Origin: Flemingiibacterium sp964430755
Lineage (GTDB): Bacteria; Bacillota; Clostridia; Oscillospirales; CAG-272
Assembly (NCBI GenBank): GCA_964430755.1
Contig: CAYSFT010000048.1
Location: 1 to 17,361 of the forward strand
DNA length: 17,361 nucleotides
Direction: 5' to 3'
Part shown: positions 8,485 through 14,657 of the stretch, piece by piece
Numbering within the stretch: position 1 is the stretch's first letter
Layout: each line of letters opens with the position of its first letter
Made by a program: the position numbers and the translations under genes
The notes under the pieces: generated by a model
Database searches by the model: none
The model's input: only the letters and a program-made list of their open reading frames with translations
Told to the model about the DNA's origin: nothing

Positions 8485-10494
8485 ATGGCTGCTAACAAAA
8501 AAAGTACAACCTATGGCGATCAAAGTATATCAAGTCTGAAGGGTCCCGACCGTGTGCGAAAGCGCCCGGCGGTTATTTTCGGTTCTGACGGACTTGAGGG
8601 ATGCGAACATTCTTTTTTCGAAATTCTTTCAAACTCTGTCGATGAAGCAAGAGAGGGATACGGAAACGAAATCCGTGTCAAGGTTTTTGCCGATCACTCA
8701 ATCGAGGTTGACGACCGTGGACGCGGTGTTCCGCTCGGATGGAACGAGGCAGAGGGGAAATACAACTGGGAGCTGGTTTTCTGCGAGCTTTACGCAGGCG
8801 GTAAATATGACAATAACTCGGGCGATGCTTCGTATGAATATTCGCTCGGACTTAACGGTCTCGGTGCTTGCTCAACGCAGTATTCGTCGAGATATATGCA
8901 CGTTGCGTCATATAAAGGCGATACAGTAAGCCGTGTCAGCTTTGAAAAGGGTTATGCAACTACCGAGCTTATCACCGAGGAGCTTGACAAGAAGTCACGC
9001 CGCACAGGTACTGTAATACGTTGGCTGCCCGACCTTGAGGTTTTTACCGATATTAATATTCCTCACGACTTTTTCATTGAAACGATGCGGAAGCAGTCAA
9101 TCGTAAATCCAAAGGTCAGATTTGTGCTCGAGCTTGAGCAGGCTGACGGAAAATTTGAGGAGAGCGTTTATTTCTACGAAAACGGTATTTCCGATTACGT
9201 GAACGAGCTTTGCGGCGAGGCGCAGTTGACATCCCCTGTACAATGGCATCTTGAAACCTCGGGACGCGACCGTGCAGACATGAAGGACTACAAGCTGAAA
9301 GCGGATATTGTTTTCTGCATTTCGAATACGGTCAACGTCATCGAATATTATCACAATTCAAGCTTTCTTGAGCATGGCGGCTCACCCGATAAAGCTGTTC
9401 GTACAGCGTTTGTATATGCGGTGGACAAGTATCTCAAGGCGCAGGGGAAATATAACAAGAATGAGGCGAAGATAACCTTTGCCGATGTTGAGGACTGTCT
9501 TGTTCTTGTTTCAAACAGCTTTTCAACTCAGACATCCTATGCAAACCAGACGAAAAAGGCGATCACTAACACATTTATCGCCGAGGCAATGACTGATTTT
9601 ATCAAGCACCGTCTTGAGGTATATTTCGCCGAGAATCCCACCGAAGCCGAGCGCATGACAAATCAGATTCTCATTAACAAGCGTTCACGCGAAAGGGCGG
9701 AAACGACACGTCTTGACGTGAAAAAACAGCTCACCGGTAAGATCGACATCGCCAACAGAATTGACAAGTTTGTCGGCTGCCGTTCAAAGGATCCCGAGCG
9801 ACGCGAATTATACATCGTTGAGGGTGATTCTGCGCTGACTTCGTGTAAGCTCGGACGTGATGCTGAATTTCAGGCGATCATCGCTGTTCGCGGTAAGACG
9901 CTTAACTGCTTGAAGAGCGGTTATGATAAGATTTTCAAGAGCGAGGTTATTGTAAATCTCCTGAAGGTCATCGGCTGTGGCGTTGAGATAAGCGGTAAAG
10001 TCAAGGGGGACATTGCAACCTTCGATTACGATGCGCTTCGCTGGTCGAAGATCATCATCTGTACCGATGCCGACGAAGACGGCTATCAGATACGCACGCT
10101 TATTCTGACGATGTTTTACCGTCTGCTTCCGACGCTTATCAAAAAGGGAAAGATACACATTGCGGAATCTCCCTTGTTTGAGATAACATACAAGGACAAA
10201 GGTGCAGAGACGATAAAGTTTGCTTATAACGAGCAGGAAAAACAGGATGTTCTTAAGGAGCTCGGAAATCAGAAATATACGCTTCAAAGATCAAAGGGAC
10301 TTGGTGAAAACGAGCCTGATATGATGTGGCAGACGACGATGAATCCCGAAACACGCCGTCTTATCAAGGTTAACGAAGCGGATGCCGAGGAAACTGCGAG
10401 AATTTTTGAGACGCTTCTCGGTGACGATCTTGAGGCGAGAAAAGAATACATCACGCTCTACGGCAATCAGTACTATACAAAAGAAGAAGTTTGA
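8485..10494 (+). CDS. Type IIA topoisomerase subunit B (GyrB/ParE-like, divergent)
   Basis: A 669-residue ATPase subunit of a type IIA topoisomerase. In order: a GHKL ATPase domain with VRKRP, the EILSN segment (46-50; catalytic Glu and Mg-binding Asn kept), DDRGRGVP (76-83) and LGLNGLGA; a transducer with the ATP-contacting QTKK loop; a TOPRIM domain with EGDSA (446-450) and DADED (528-532); and a C-terminal SKGLGE / TTMNPETRRL region. Catalytic residues are kept, but the usual signatures are changed: DNGRGIP is DDRGRGVP, GLHGVG is GLNGLG, EGDSAGGSAKQGRD is EGDSALTSCKLGRD, and DADVDGxHIRT is DADEDGYQIRT. This marks a paralogous branch, not housekeeping GyrB. Clostridia often carry such a gene followed by a subunit A gene, but here a terminator and a methyltransferase follow. 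It needs a subunit A partner from elsewhere. I withhold a gyrB or parE symbol. Confidence 0.88.
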   Translation: MAANKKSTTYGDQSISSLKGPDRVRKRPAVIFGSDGLEGCEHSFFEILSNSVDEAREGYGNEIRVKVFADHSIEVDDRGRGVPLGWNEAEGKYNWELVFCELYAGGKYDNNSGDASYEYSLGLNGLGACSTQYSSRYMHVASYKGDTVSRVSFEKGYATTELITEELDKKSRRTGTVIRWLPDLEVFTDINIPHDFFIETMRKQSIVNPKVRFVLELEQADGKFEESVYFYENGISDYVNELCGEAQLTSPVQWHLETSGRDRADMKDYKLKADIVFCISNTVNVIEYYHNSSFLEHGGSPDKAVRTAFVYAVDKYLKAQGKYNKNEAKITFADVEDCLVLVSNSFSTQTSYANQTKKAITNTFIAEAMTDFIKHRLEVYFAENPTEAERMTNQILINKRSRERAETTRLDVKKQLTGKIDIANRIDKFVGCRSKDPERRELYIVEGDSALTSCKLGRDAEFQAIIAVRGKTLNCLKSGYDKIFKSEVIVNLLKVIGCGVEISGKVKGDIATFDYDALRWSKIIICTDADEDGYQIRTLILTMFYRLLPTLIKKGKIHIAESPLFEITYKDKGAETIKFAYNEQEKQDVLKELGNQKYTLQRSKGLGENEPDMMWQTTMNPETRRLIKVNEADAEETARIFETLLGDDLEARKEYITLYGNQYYTKEEV

Positions 10495-10505
10495 TGCAAT
10501 GGGAC

Positions 10506-10538
10506 TGCGGCGGTGGGGAATAACTCACGCCGCATTTT
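10506..10538 (+). terminator. Terminator after the topoisomerase gene
   Basis: A GC-rich stem, TGCGGCG with CGCCGCA, is extended by a TG/CA pair beyond a bulged G. It has a loop of about 10 bases and is followed by TTTT. It begins 12 bases after the stop codon. The T-run is short. Confidence 0.6.
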
Positions 10539-10576
10539 CATATAAGTGCAAAACCTGCAAAAATGAGGGAACAAAA

Positions 10577-11212
10577 ATGAAAGAGATAATCGAGCATTAC
10601 GACAAGCTGATAGATGAAAACAACGATCCTGTCCACGATCCAAAGCCGTTAAGGACCTATATGGATAAATGGGACGGCGAGCGATTTATTGAAAGTATGA
10701 AGCTCGATAAAAATAAGTCGGTTTTGGAAATTGGGGTTGGAACCGGTCGTCTTGCGCTCAAAGCGGCGCCTCTTTGTCAATCATTTTTTGGAATTGATAT
10801 TTCTCCGAAAACGATATCAAGAGCTGCTGAAAATCTGTCATCAAATTGCAATGTAACACTTATCTGCGATAACTTTATGTCTTTTGGATTTACCGGTCAA
10901 TTTGATGTGATATATTCATCCCTGACGTTCATGCATATAGAGGACAAAGCTTCTGCCATCCAAAAGATCGCATCATTATTGTGCGATAATGAAATTTTTG
11001 TTTTATCAATCGATAAGTGCAGCGAAGAATTTATAGATATGGGAACAAGAAAAATAAGAATATATCCCGACGATCCTGCACGTATCCGCGAATTAATCTT
11101 AAATGCAAATCTAACACTTACAGATGAATTTGAAACAGAACACGCATATGTTACGGTCAGCAAAAAAGCCTTCTCCTGTGGGAGAAGGTGGCAGCCGAAG
11201 GCTGACGGATGA
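10577..11212 (+). CDS. Class I SAM-dependent methyltransferase, 3' end extended by an inserted element
   Basis: A 211-residue Rossmann-fold methyltransferase. Motif I is VLEIGVGTGRL (49-59). The acidic end of strand 2 is GIDIS, and FDVIYSSLTFMHIED follows as the post-II/motif IV region. The substrate is not predictable. The ATG at 10577 follows GAGGGA with a 6-base spacer; an open frame continues upstream into the topoisomerase gene, but without family-like sequence. Residues 1-197, ending in VTVSKK, look native. The last 14 residues (from AFSCGRR) are read from the inverted repeat of the element starting at 11168, and the stop TGA lies inside the repeat. Base composition is lower in GC than its neighbour: 22 of 60 bases at 10801-10860 against 28 of 60 at 9721-9780. 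This hints at acquisition. No convincing promoter was seen just upstream. Confidence 0.8.
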   Translation: MKEIIEHYDKLIDENNDPVHDPKPLRTYMDKWDGERFIESMKLDKNKSVLEIGVGTGRLALKAAPLCQSFFGIDISPKTISRAAENLSSNCNVTLICDNFMSFGFTGQFDVIYSSLTFMHIEDKASAIQKIASLLCDNEIFVLSIDKCSEEFIDMGTRKIRIYPDDPARIRELILNANLTLTDEFETEHAYVTVSKKAFSCGRRWQPKADG

Positions 11213-11218
11213 GGAGTC
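11168..11218 (+). repeat. Left inverted repeat of the DUF559 element
   Basis: It contains hairpin 1 (CCTTCTCC, loop TGTG, GGAGAAGG), then GTGG, hairpin 2 (CAGCC, loop GAA, GGCTG), and the tail ACGGATGAGGAGTC. The tail also supplies the GAGGAG ribosome binding site for the DUF559 frame and the TGA stop of the extended methyltransferase. Confidence 0.8.
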
Positions 11219-11224
11219 TCCCAA

Positions 11225-11594
11225 ATGATACCATATAACAAAAAACTTGTCCCAAACGCAAGAACACTGCGAAAGAATATGACTCCCGAAGAAAAACATT
11301 TATGGTATGATCTTCTGAAAAGACTCCCGTATAATGTTAGACGCCAACATAATATCGAAAATTACATCGTTGATTTTTGACTTTAAAAAAGAAGACCGTC
11401 ATTGAAGTTGATGGAATTCAACATACATCGCCCGAACACAAAAAGACGGATGCTCAAAGAGATGTGTCGTTTGCTGCTTGGGGATTGTTGTTTTGCGATA
11501 TTCAAACGATAGTATACGAAATAATTTTAATGCTGTTGCGGCAGATGTTTTGAAAAATCTCGGATTGGATTTTTCTGATTTGAAGCCTTTATAG
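11225..11594 (+). pseudogene. DUF559 endonuclease-domain protein, two frameshifts
   Basis: The ATG at 11225 opens a DUF559 protein (PD-(D/E)XK fold, related to Vsr-type very-short-patch endonucleases). It begins MIPYNKKLVPNARTLRKNMT and includes the typical RRQHNIENYIVDF, where it hits TGA. The rest is present in other frames: IEVDGIQHTSPEHKKTDAQR in the +2 frame from 11401, then IVVLRYSNDSIRNNFNAV to a TAG at 11592-11594 in the +1 frame from 11484. Spacing indicates two single-base deletions, one between VDF and IEVDG (23 bases where 24 are expected) and one in the GGGG run at about 11480-11483. The catalytic Asp of VDF and the E-x-D of IEVDG are still recognisable. Intact, it would be about 123 residues, the normal size. 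Its stop abuts the right inverted repeat, so gene and repeats look like one unit. Confidence 0.85.
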
Positions 11595-11656
11595 GACACC
11601 TCATCCGTAAAGTTGCGAAGCAATCTTTTACACCTCTCTCTCCCACTGGAGAAGGC
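11595..11656 (-). repeat. Right inverted repeat of the DUF559 element
   Basis: Read on the minus strand it starts GCCTTCTCCAGTGGGAGA, as the left copy does (one base different in the hairpin 1 loop). Hairpin 2 is replaced by a different stem (AAAG-A-TTGC, loop TTC, GCAACTTT). It ends ACGGATGAGGTGTC, 13 of 14 bases identical to the left copy. Confidence 0.8.
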
Positions 11657-11685
11657 ATAAGTTAGTTTTTGTCGGAACAAAATTA

Positions 11686-11718
11686 CCACAAACTGTTTTG
11701 AACGGTTTGTGGTTTTTT
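11686..11718 (+). terminator. Intrinsic terminator before the hydrogenase operon
   Basis: CCACAAAC (11686-11693) pairs with GTTTGTGG (11705-11712) around an 11-base loop and is followed at once by TTTTTT. It probably ended the methyltransferase transcript and insulates the hydrogenase operon from upstream reading. Confidence 0.85.
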
Positions 11719-11779
11719 CGTAATATTTACTCTTGCCGTGACATATAAAAAAACATAACCTCTCTTTCTAAAAATATAA

Positions 11780-11827
11780 TCGAAAAAAATAAAATTATTT
11801 TTCGAAAAGTATGGACTTTTATCGAAA
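11780..11827 (+). promoter_or_regulatory. Three phased TCGAAA repeats around the hydrogenase promoter
   Basis: TCGAAA occurs at 11780, 11802 and 11822, steps of 22 and 20 bases (about two helical turns). The first two flank an AT-rich inverted repeat (TCGAAAAA with TTTTTCGA), and the third lies between the -35 and -10 boxes. This could be a regulator binding array; the AT-rich context makes chance possible. Confidence 0.35.
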
Positions 11828-11840
11828 TATGTAGTATAAT
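11812..11840 (+). promoter_or_regulatory. Promoter of the hydrogenase operon
   Basis: TATAAT at 11835-11840 has TGGACT (4 of 6 to consensus) 17 bases upstream. The start site would be near 11847, giving a leader of about 114 bases that contains the Rex site. Confidence 0.7.
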
Positions 11841-11874
11841 ATTATAGTAAGCATTATGGAGTAGTCTGTATGTG

Positions 11875-11896
11875 GATTGTTACAAAAATAACAATC
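11875..11896 (+). promoter_or_regulatory. Candidate Rex (NADH/NAD+ sensor) operator
   Basis: A perfect 8-base inverted repeat, GATTGTTA-N6-TAACAATC. The Rex consensus in Clostridia and other Firmicutes is TTGTTAA-N4-TTAACAA. The core 11877-11894 matches 12 of those 14 specified bases and differs only at the innermost pair. It lies about 30 bases after the predicted start site, where bound Rex would block transcription until NADH rises. Rex control of hydrogenase genes is known in related bacteria; no rex gene is in this window. Confidence 0.75.
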
Positions 11897-11960
11897 TTTT
11901 CGACAGATACCCATATGTCTGAATAAAATTAAATTCCTTTAAGGAGGATAGGCACTGCAC

Positions 11961-12455
11961 ATGAAGAAAAAATTGACCACAGTAGCATTCAAGGGCACTC
12001 CCGAGATGGCAGCTGAGCTTGATAAGCTTATCGCTGAACACAAGGGAACAAGAGGTGCACTCATGCCCGTACTTCAGGGCGCACAGGGTATCTACGGATA
12101 TCTGCCGACTGAAGTAATCAAGCACATCGCAGAGGGACTCGAGATGCCGATGGAGGAGGTTTACGGCGTTGCGTCGTTCTACTCACAGTTCTCCCTTAAT
12201 CCCAAGGGTGACGTTTCCATCGCAGTATGTCTCGGTACAGCTTGTTACGTTAAGGGCGCAGGCGCTCTTATTGACAAGATCTCCGAGATCATTGGTATAC
12301 AGGCAGGCGAAACCAGCGCTGACGGAAAGTATTCGCTCGATGCAACCCGTTGTATCGGTGCTTGCGGTCTTGCTCCCGTACTTACCGTTAACGATGAGGT
12401 TTACGGCAGACTCGTTACCGACGATATCCCCGGCATCATCGCAAAATATCAGTAA
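11961..12455 (+). CDS. NuoE-like [2Fe-2S] subunit of NAD-linked [FeFe]-hydrogenase
   Basis: A 164-residue protein of the complex I 24-kDa/NuoE family (HydC/HndA type), a thioredoxin-like [2Fe-2S] electron carrier that works with a NuoF-like flavoprotein. A helical N-terminal part with GALMPVLQGAQGIYGYLP and ASFYSQF is typical. The cluster cysteines are C90 and C95 (C-x4-C) and C131 and C135 (C-x3-C). Its usual partner NuoF is found downstream at 16722, so the role in NAD-dependent hydrogen metabolism is firm, although the catalytic HydA lies outside the window. AAGGAGG at 11941-11947 is 13 bases from the ATG, an unusually long spacer. An in-frame CTG at 11955 would sit at 7 bases and add two residues. 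It is the first gene of the operon, below the Rex site. Confidence 0.92.
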   Translation: MKKKLTTVAFKGTPEMAAELDKLIAEHKGTRGALMPVLQGAQGIYGYLPTEVIKHIAEGLEMPMEEVYGVASFYSQFSLNPKGDVSIAVCLGTACYVKGAGALIDKISEIIGIQAGETSADGKYSLDATRCIGACGLAPVLTVNDEVYGRLVTDDIPGIIAKYQ

Positions 12456-12465
12456 TTAATTCTGA

Positions 12466-12481
12466 AACGGTCAAAACCGTT
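12466..12481 (+). other. Intercistronic hairpin between nuoE-like and DRTGG genes
   Basis: AACGGT, loop CAAA, ACCGTT: a 6-bp stem ending directly at the AGGAG ribosome binding site (12482-12486) of the next gene. No T-run follows, so it is not a terminator. It may stabilise the upstream message or dampen initiation at the next start. Confidence 0.5.
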
Positions 12482-12495
12482 AGGAGAAAAAACGT

Positions 12496-12855
12496 ATGAA
12501 AATCAGAGAAATAAGAGACCTTCTCGGCGCTGAGGTTTTAGCGTGTGAGGAGCATCTTGAAAACGATGTTACTTCCGCTTGCTGCAGCGATATGATGAGC
12601 GACGTGCTCGCCTATGTTAAAGACCAGGGCGTGCTTATTACGGGACTTATCAATCCGCAGGTTATTCGCACCGCGAACATGATGGATATGCTTTGCGTCG
12701 TTTTCGTAAGAAGCAAGACTCCGACCGATGAGATGCTCGAGCTTGCAAATGAGTGCGGTATCGTTGTTATGAAAAGCGATAAGCGTGCTTTTGAGGCGTC
12801 GGGTATTCTTTATTCGAATGGATTTGCGCCGAAGACGGAGGACGGAAATGTCTGA
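12496..12855 (+). CDS. DRTGG domain protein (first copy)
   Basis: A 119-residue stand-alone DRTGG-type module, the domain also found joined to CBS domains or phosphotransacetylase-like proteins, with unproven ligand binding. Recognisable stretches are CCSDMMSDVLAYVKDQGVLITGL (residues about 29-51) and the later FVRSKTPTDEMLELANECGI. Proteins of this type recur in [FeFe]-hydrogenase clusters of Clostridia, which is the main clue to its job. No enzyme motif or membrane segment is seen. AGGAG lies 9 bases before the ATG. The gene overlaps the next by 8 bases, so they are probably translated together and may act as a pair. It differs clearly from the second DRTGG protein at 14644. Confidence 0.8.
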   Translation: MKIREIRDLLGAEVLACEEHLENDVTSACCSDMMSDVLAYVKDQGVLITGLINPQVIRTANMMDMLCVVFVRSKTPTDEMLELANECGIVVMKSDKRAFEASGILYSNGFAPKTEDGNV

Positions 12856-13270
12856 TGCGGTGAAGTTCCACTTCGAGGTTGACGGCTCGGACTTTTCAAG
12901 TGCGGGTGCGGCTTCGGTGATGGTTAAGAAAAAACTGCGTCAGCTCGGTTATTCGCCGGATATCATACGCAAAGTCTCTATCGCAATGTACGAGGGAGAG
13001 ATCAACATGGTCATTCACGCAAACGGCGGCACGGCTGACGTTGAGGTGTTTGACGAAGAAATCGTTATAACGCTTGCTGACCGCGGTCCGGGTATTCCCA
13101 ACGTGGAGCTTGCAATGCAGGAGGGCTATTCCACCGCAAGAGAGAACATCAGAAATCTCGGCTTCGGTGCAGGTATGGGTCTTCCCAATATGAAAAAGTA
13201 TACCGATTCCATGAAGATTGACACGGTTGTCGGAGAGGGTACAACCATCACGATGACTGTTAAGTTATAA
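12848..13270 (+). CDS. RsbW-like GHKL ATPase (anti-sigma/serine kinase type)
   Basis: A 140-residue single-domain HATPase. The N-box is EGEINMVIHA (residues 49-58, Asn53), the G1 box ADRGPGIP (77-84), and the G2 box GFGAGMGLPNM (105-115). The layout resembles RsbW/SpoIIAB serine kinases that phosphorylate STAS-domain antagonists, but neither an antagonist nor a sigma factor gene is nearby. The likely partners are the DRTGG protein before it or the hydrogenase-like protein after it. The ATG at 12848 was chosen because GGAGG sits 6 bases upstream and the family-like sequence starts here; it overlaps the preceding stop by 8 bases. ATPase, kinase or simple nucleotide-sensor roles are all possible. 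Confidence 0.82.
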   Translation: MSDAVKFHFEVDGSDFSSAGAASVMVKKKLRQLGYSPDIIRKVSIAMYEGEINMVIHANGGTADVEVFDEEIVITLADRGPGIPNVELAMQEGYSTARENIRNLGFGAGMGLPNMKKYTDSMKIDTVVGEGTTITMTVKL

Positions 13271-13301
13271 TTTCCCCCGACATTTTAATATCGAGGTGTA
13301 T

Positions 13302-14657
13302 ATGGCTGCAGATTATAAGCATTCGGTTTCACTGGACATCGAAAAATGCAAAGGGTGTACGACTTGCCTGAAGCGTTGCCCGACCGAGGCGATACGTATC
13401 CGTGACGGACACGCTGTTATCAACTCGGGACGCTGCATCGACTGCGGCGAATGTATCAGAGTATGTCCTTATAAAGCAAAAAAAGCGACGCATGATAGTC
13501 TGTCTATCCTCGGTGATTATAAGTACACGATCGCGCTTCCGGCACCTTCGTTGTACGGCCAGTTTGATAATCTCGACAATATCGGCTACATCATACGCGG
13601 TCTTCTTGATCTCGGATTTGATGATGTGTTTGAGGTTGCCTGCGCGGCGGAGCTTGTCAGTGCATACACACGCAAGTACATAAACCGCGAGGACGTTAAA
13701 AAGCCGATACTCAGTTCAGCGTGTCCTGCGATAACGAGGATAATCAGCATGAATTATCCCGATCTTTGCGAGAACATCATGCCGATACTTCCACCCGTGG
13801 ATATCGCCGCGATACTCGCAAGGGAAAAGGCACTTTGCGAACACCCTGAGCTTAAACCCGAGGAGATAGGTATAATATTTATCTCTCCTTGTCCCGCAAA
13901 GGTAAGCTACGTCAAGAACTCCTTCGCAGGTGAGCGCAACTACATATCGGCAACCATTTCGGTTCGTGATGTATATTTCGCTCTGCTTGATGTTATGAAA
14001 AAACGCGAGGACGAACCGCTGGAGGCAACCGAATCCGGTATGATCGGTATCGGCTGGGCATCAACCGGCGGCGAATCAACGGCTATTTTGAATGACCGTT
14101 ATCTTGCGGCGGACGGTATTGAAAACTGTATCCGTGTTCTTGACCAGATTGAAAATTCCGATATCACAACGCTCGATTTTATTGAGTTCAATGCTTGCAG
14201 CGGCGGATGTGTCGGAGGCGCGATGACTGTCGCAAATCCTTATATCGCCCAGGCAAGACTGCAATCTCTTAAAAGGTATCTTCCTGTTTCGCCAAACCGT
14301 CCGGCAAGCGACTGGATTCCCGATCAGTATTTCCAGGAGAAAACGGTTGAATATAATCCATACAGCCTGCTTTCGGACGACCGTAAAACGGCGATGCGTA
14401 TGATGAGCGATATCGAATCGATCACAAAAGAGCTTCCCGGACTCGACTGCGGTTCCTGCGGTGCGCCGACTTGTATGGCGTTTGCAGAGGATATCGTCAA
14501 GTGCGAAACAAGCGCGGACGAGTGTACAGTAATAATGCGTCAGATTTTCCACGAATATCTTGACAAACGCAGAGAGAAATCGCTTCTTGAGCGATTTAAG
14601 CCTCTCACATCAAGAAAAAATCCCGAGACGGAGGATGTCGGCAATGACGGTAAATGA
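13302..14657 (+). CDS. Sensory-type (HydS-like) [FeFe]-hydrogenase domain protein
   Basis: A 451-residue iron-sulfur protein. Two [4Fe-4S] ferredoxin sets lie at residues 16-26 and 45-55. An H-cluster domain follows: SSACP (138-142), SPCPAK (195-200) and EFNACSGGC (295-303), which keep the four cluster-binding cysteines C141, C197, C299 and C303. A further FeS domain of the CGSCGAPTC type holds C383, C386, C391 and C408. Compared with catalytic HydA, the proton-relay Cys of TSCCP is Ala140, the Glu after PCxxK is missing, and the Met of the third motif is Asn297. These changes resemble sensory group C/D enzymes, not the HydA that makes H2. No PAS or kinase domain is attached. The start ATG has GAGG 5 bases upstream; the GTG at 13296 overlaps that site. 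Confidence 0.88.
   Translation: MAADYKHSVSLDIEKCKGCTTCLKRCPTEAIRIRDGHAVINSGRCIDCGECIRVCPYKAKKATHDSLSILGDYKYTIALPAPSLYGQFDNLDNIGYIIRGLLDLGFDDVFEVACAAELVSAYTRKYINREDVKKPILSSACPAITRIISMNYPDLCENIMPILPPVDIAAILAREKALCEHPELKPEEIGIIFISPCPAKVSYVKNSFAGERNYISATISVRDVYFALLDVMKKREDEPLEATESGMIGIGWASTGGESTAILNDRYLAADGIENCIRVLDQIENSDITTLDFIEFNACSGGCVGGAMTVANPYIAQARLQSLKRYLPVSPNRPASDWIPDQYFQEKTVEYNPYSLLSDDRKTAMRMMSDIESITKELPGLDCGSCGAPTCMAFAEDIVKCETSADECTVIMRQIFHEYLDKRREKSLLERFKPLTSRKNPETEDVGNDGK

Larger units (their letters stand above)
11168..11657 (+). mobile_element. Small element: structured inverted repeats around a broken DUF559 gene
   Basis: Two inverted copies of a 51-62 base structured sequence (11168-11218 and 11595-11656) enclose a single decayed DUF559 gene, about 490 bp in all. 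The left copy begins exactly after the codon pair AAA AAA of the methyltransferase. The right copy ends next to ATAAGTTAG. Joining the outer flanks gives Lys-Lys followed by TAA at once, or by two codons and TAG, so the uninserted gene would have ended normally here. No transposase is present. I recall similar GGCAGCCGAAGGCTGACGG-type repeats next to DUF559 genes in gut Clostridia, but could not check this. The alternative is a simple repeat pair with a hitch-hiking gene. Confidence 0.65.

Noticed and set aside
10382..10576. Upstream extension of the methyltransferase frame into the topoisomerase gene
   Set aside because: It overlaps the conserved topoisomerase C-terminus and the terminator, and the methyltransferase fold starts properly at the ATG at 10577.
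11935..11945. Palindrome TCCTTTAAGGA over the nuoE ribosome binding site, considered as a site-hiding hairpin
   Set aside because: The arms meet with a one-base centre, so no stable loop can form.
11399..12125. Minus-strand open frames across the DUF559 element and hydrogenase leader
   Set aside because: They run across the pseudogene, terminator, promoter and nuoE-like gene in antisense and show no recognisable protein family.
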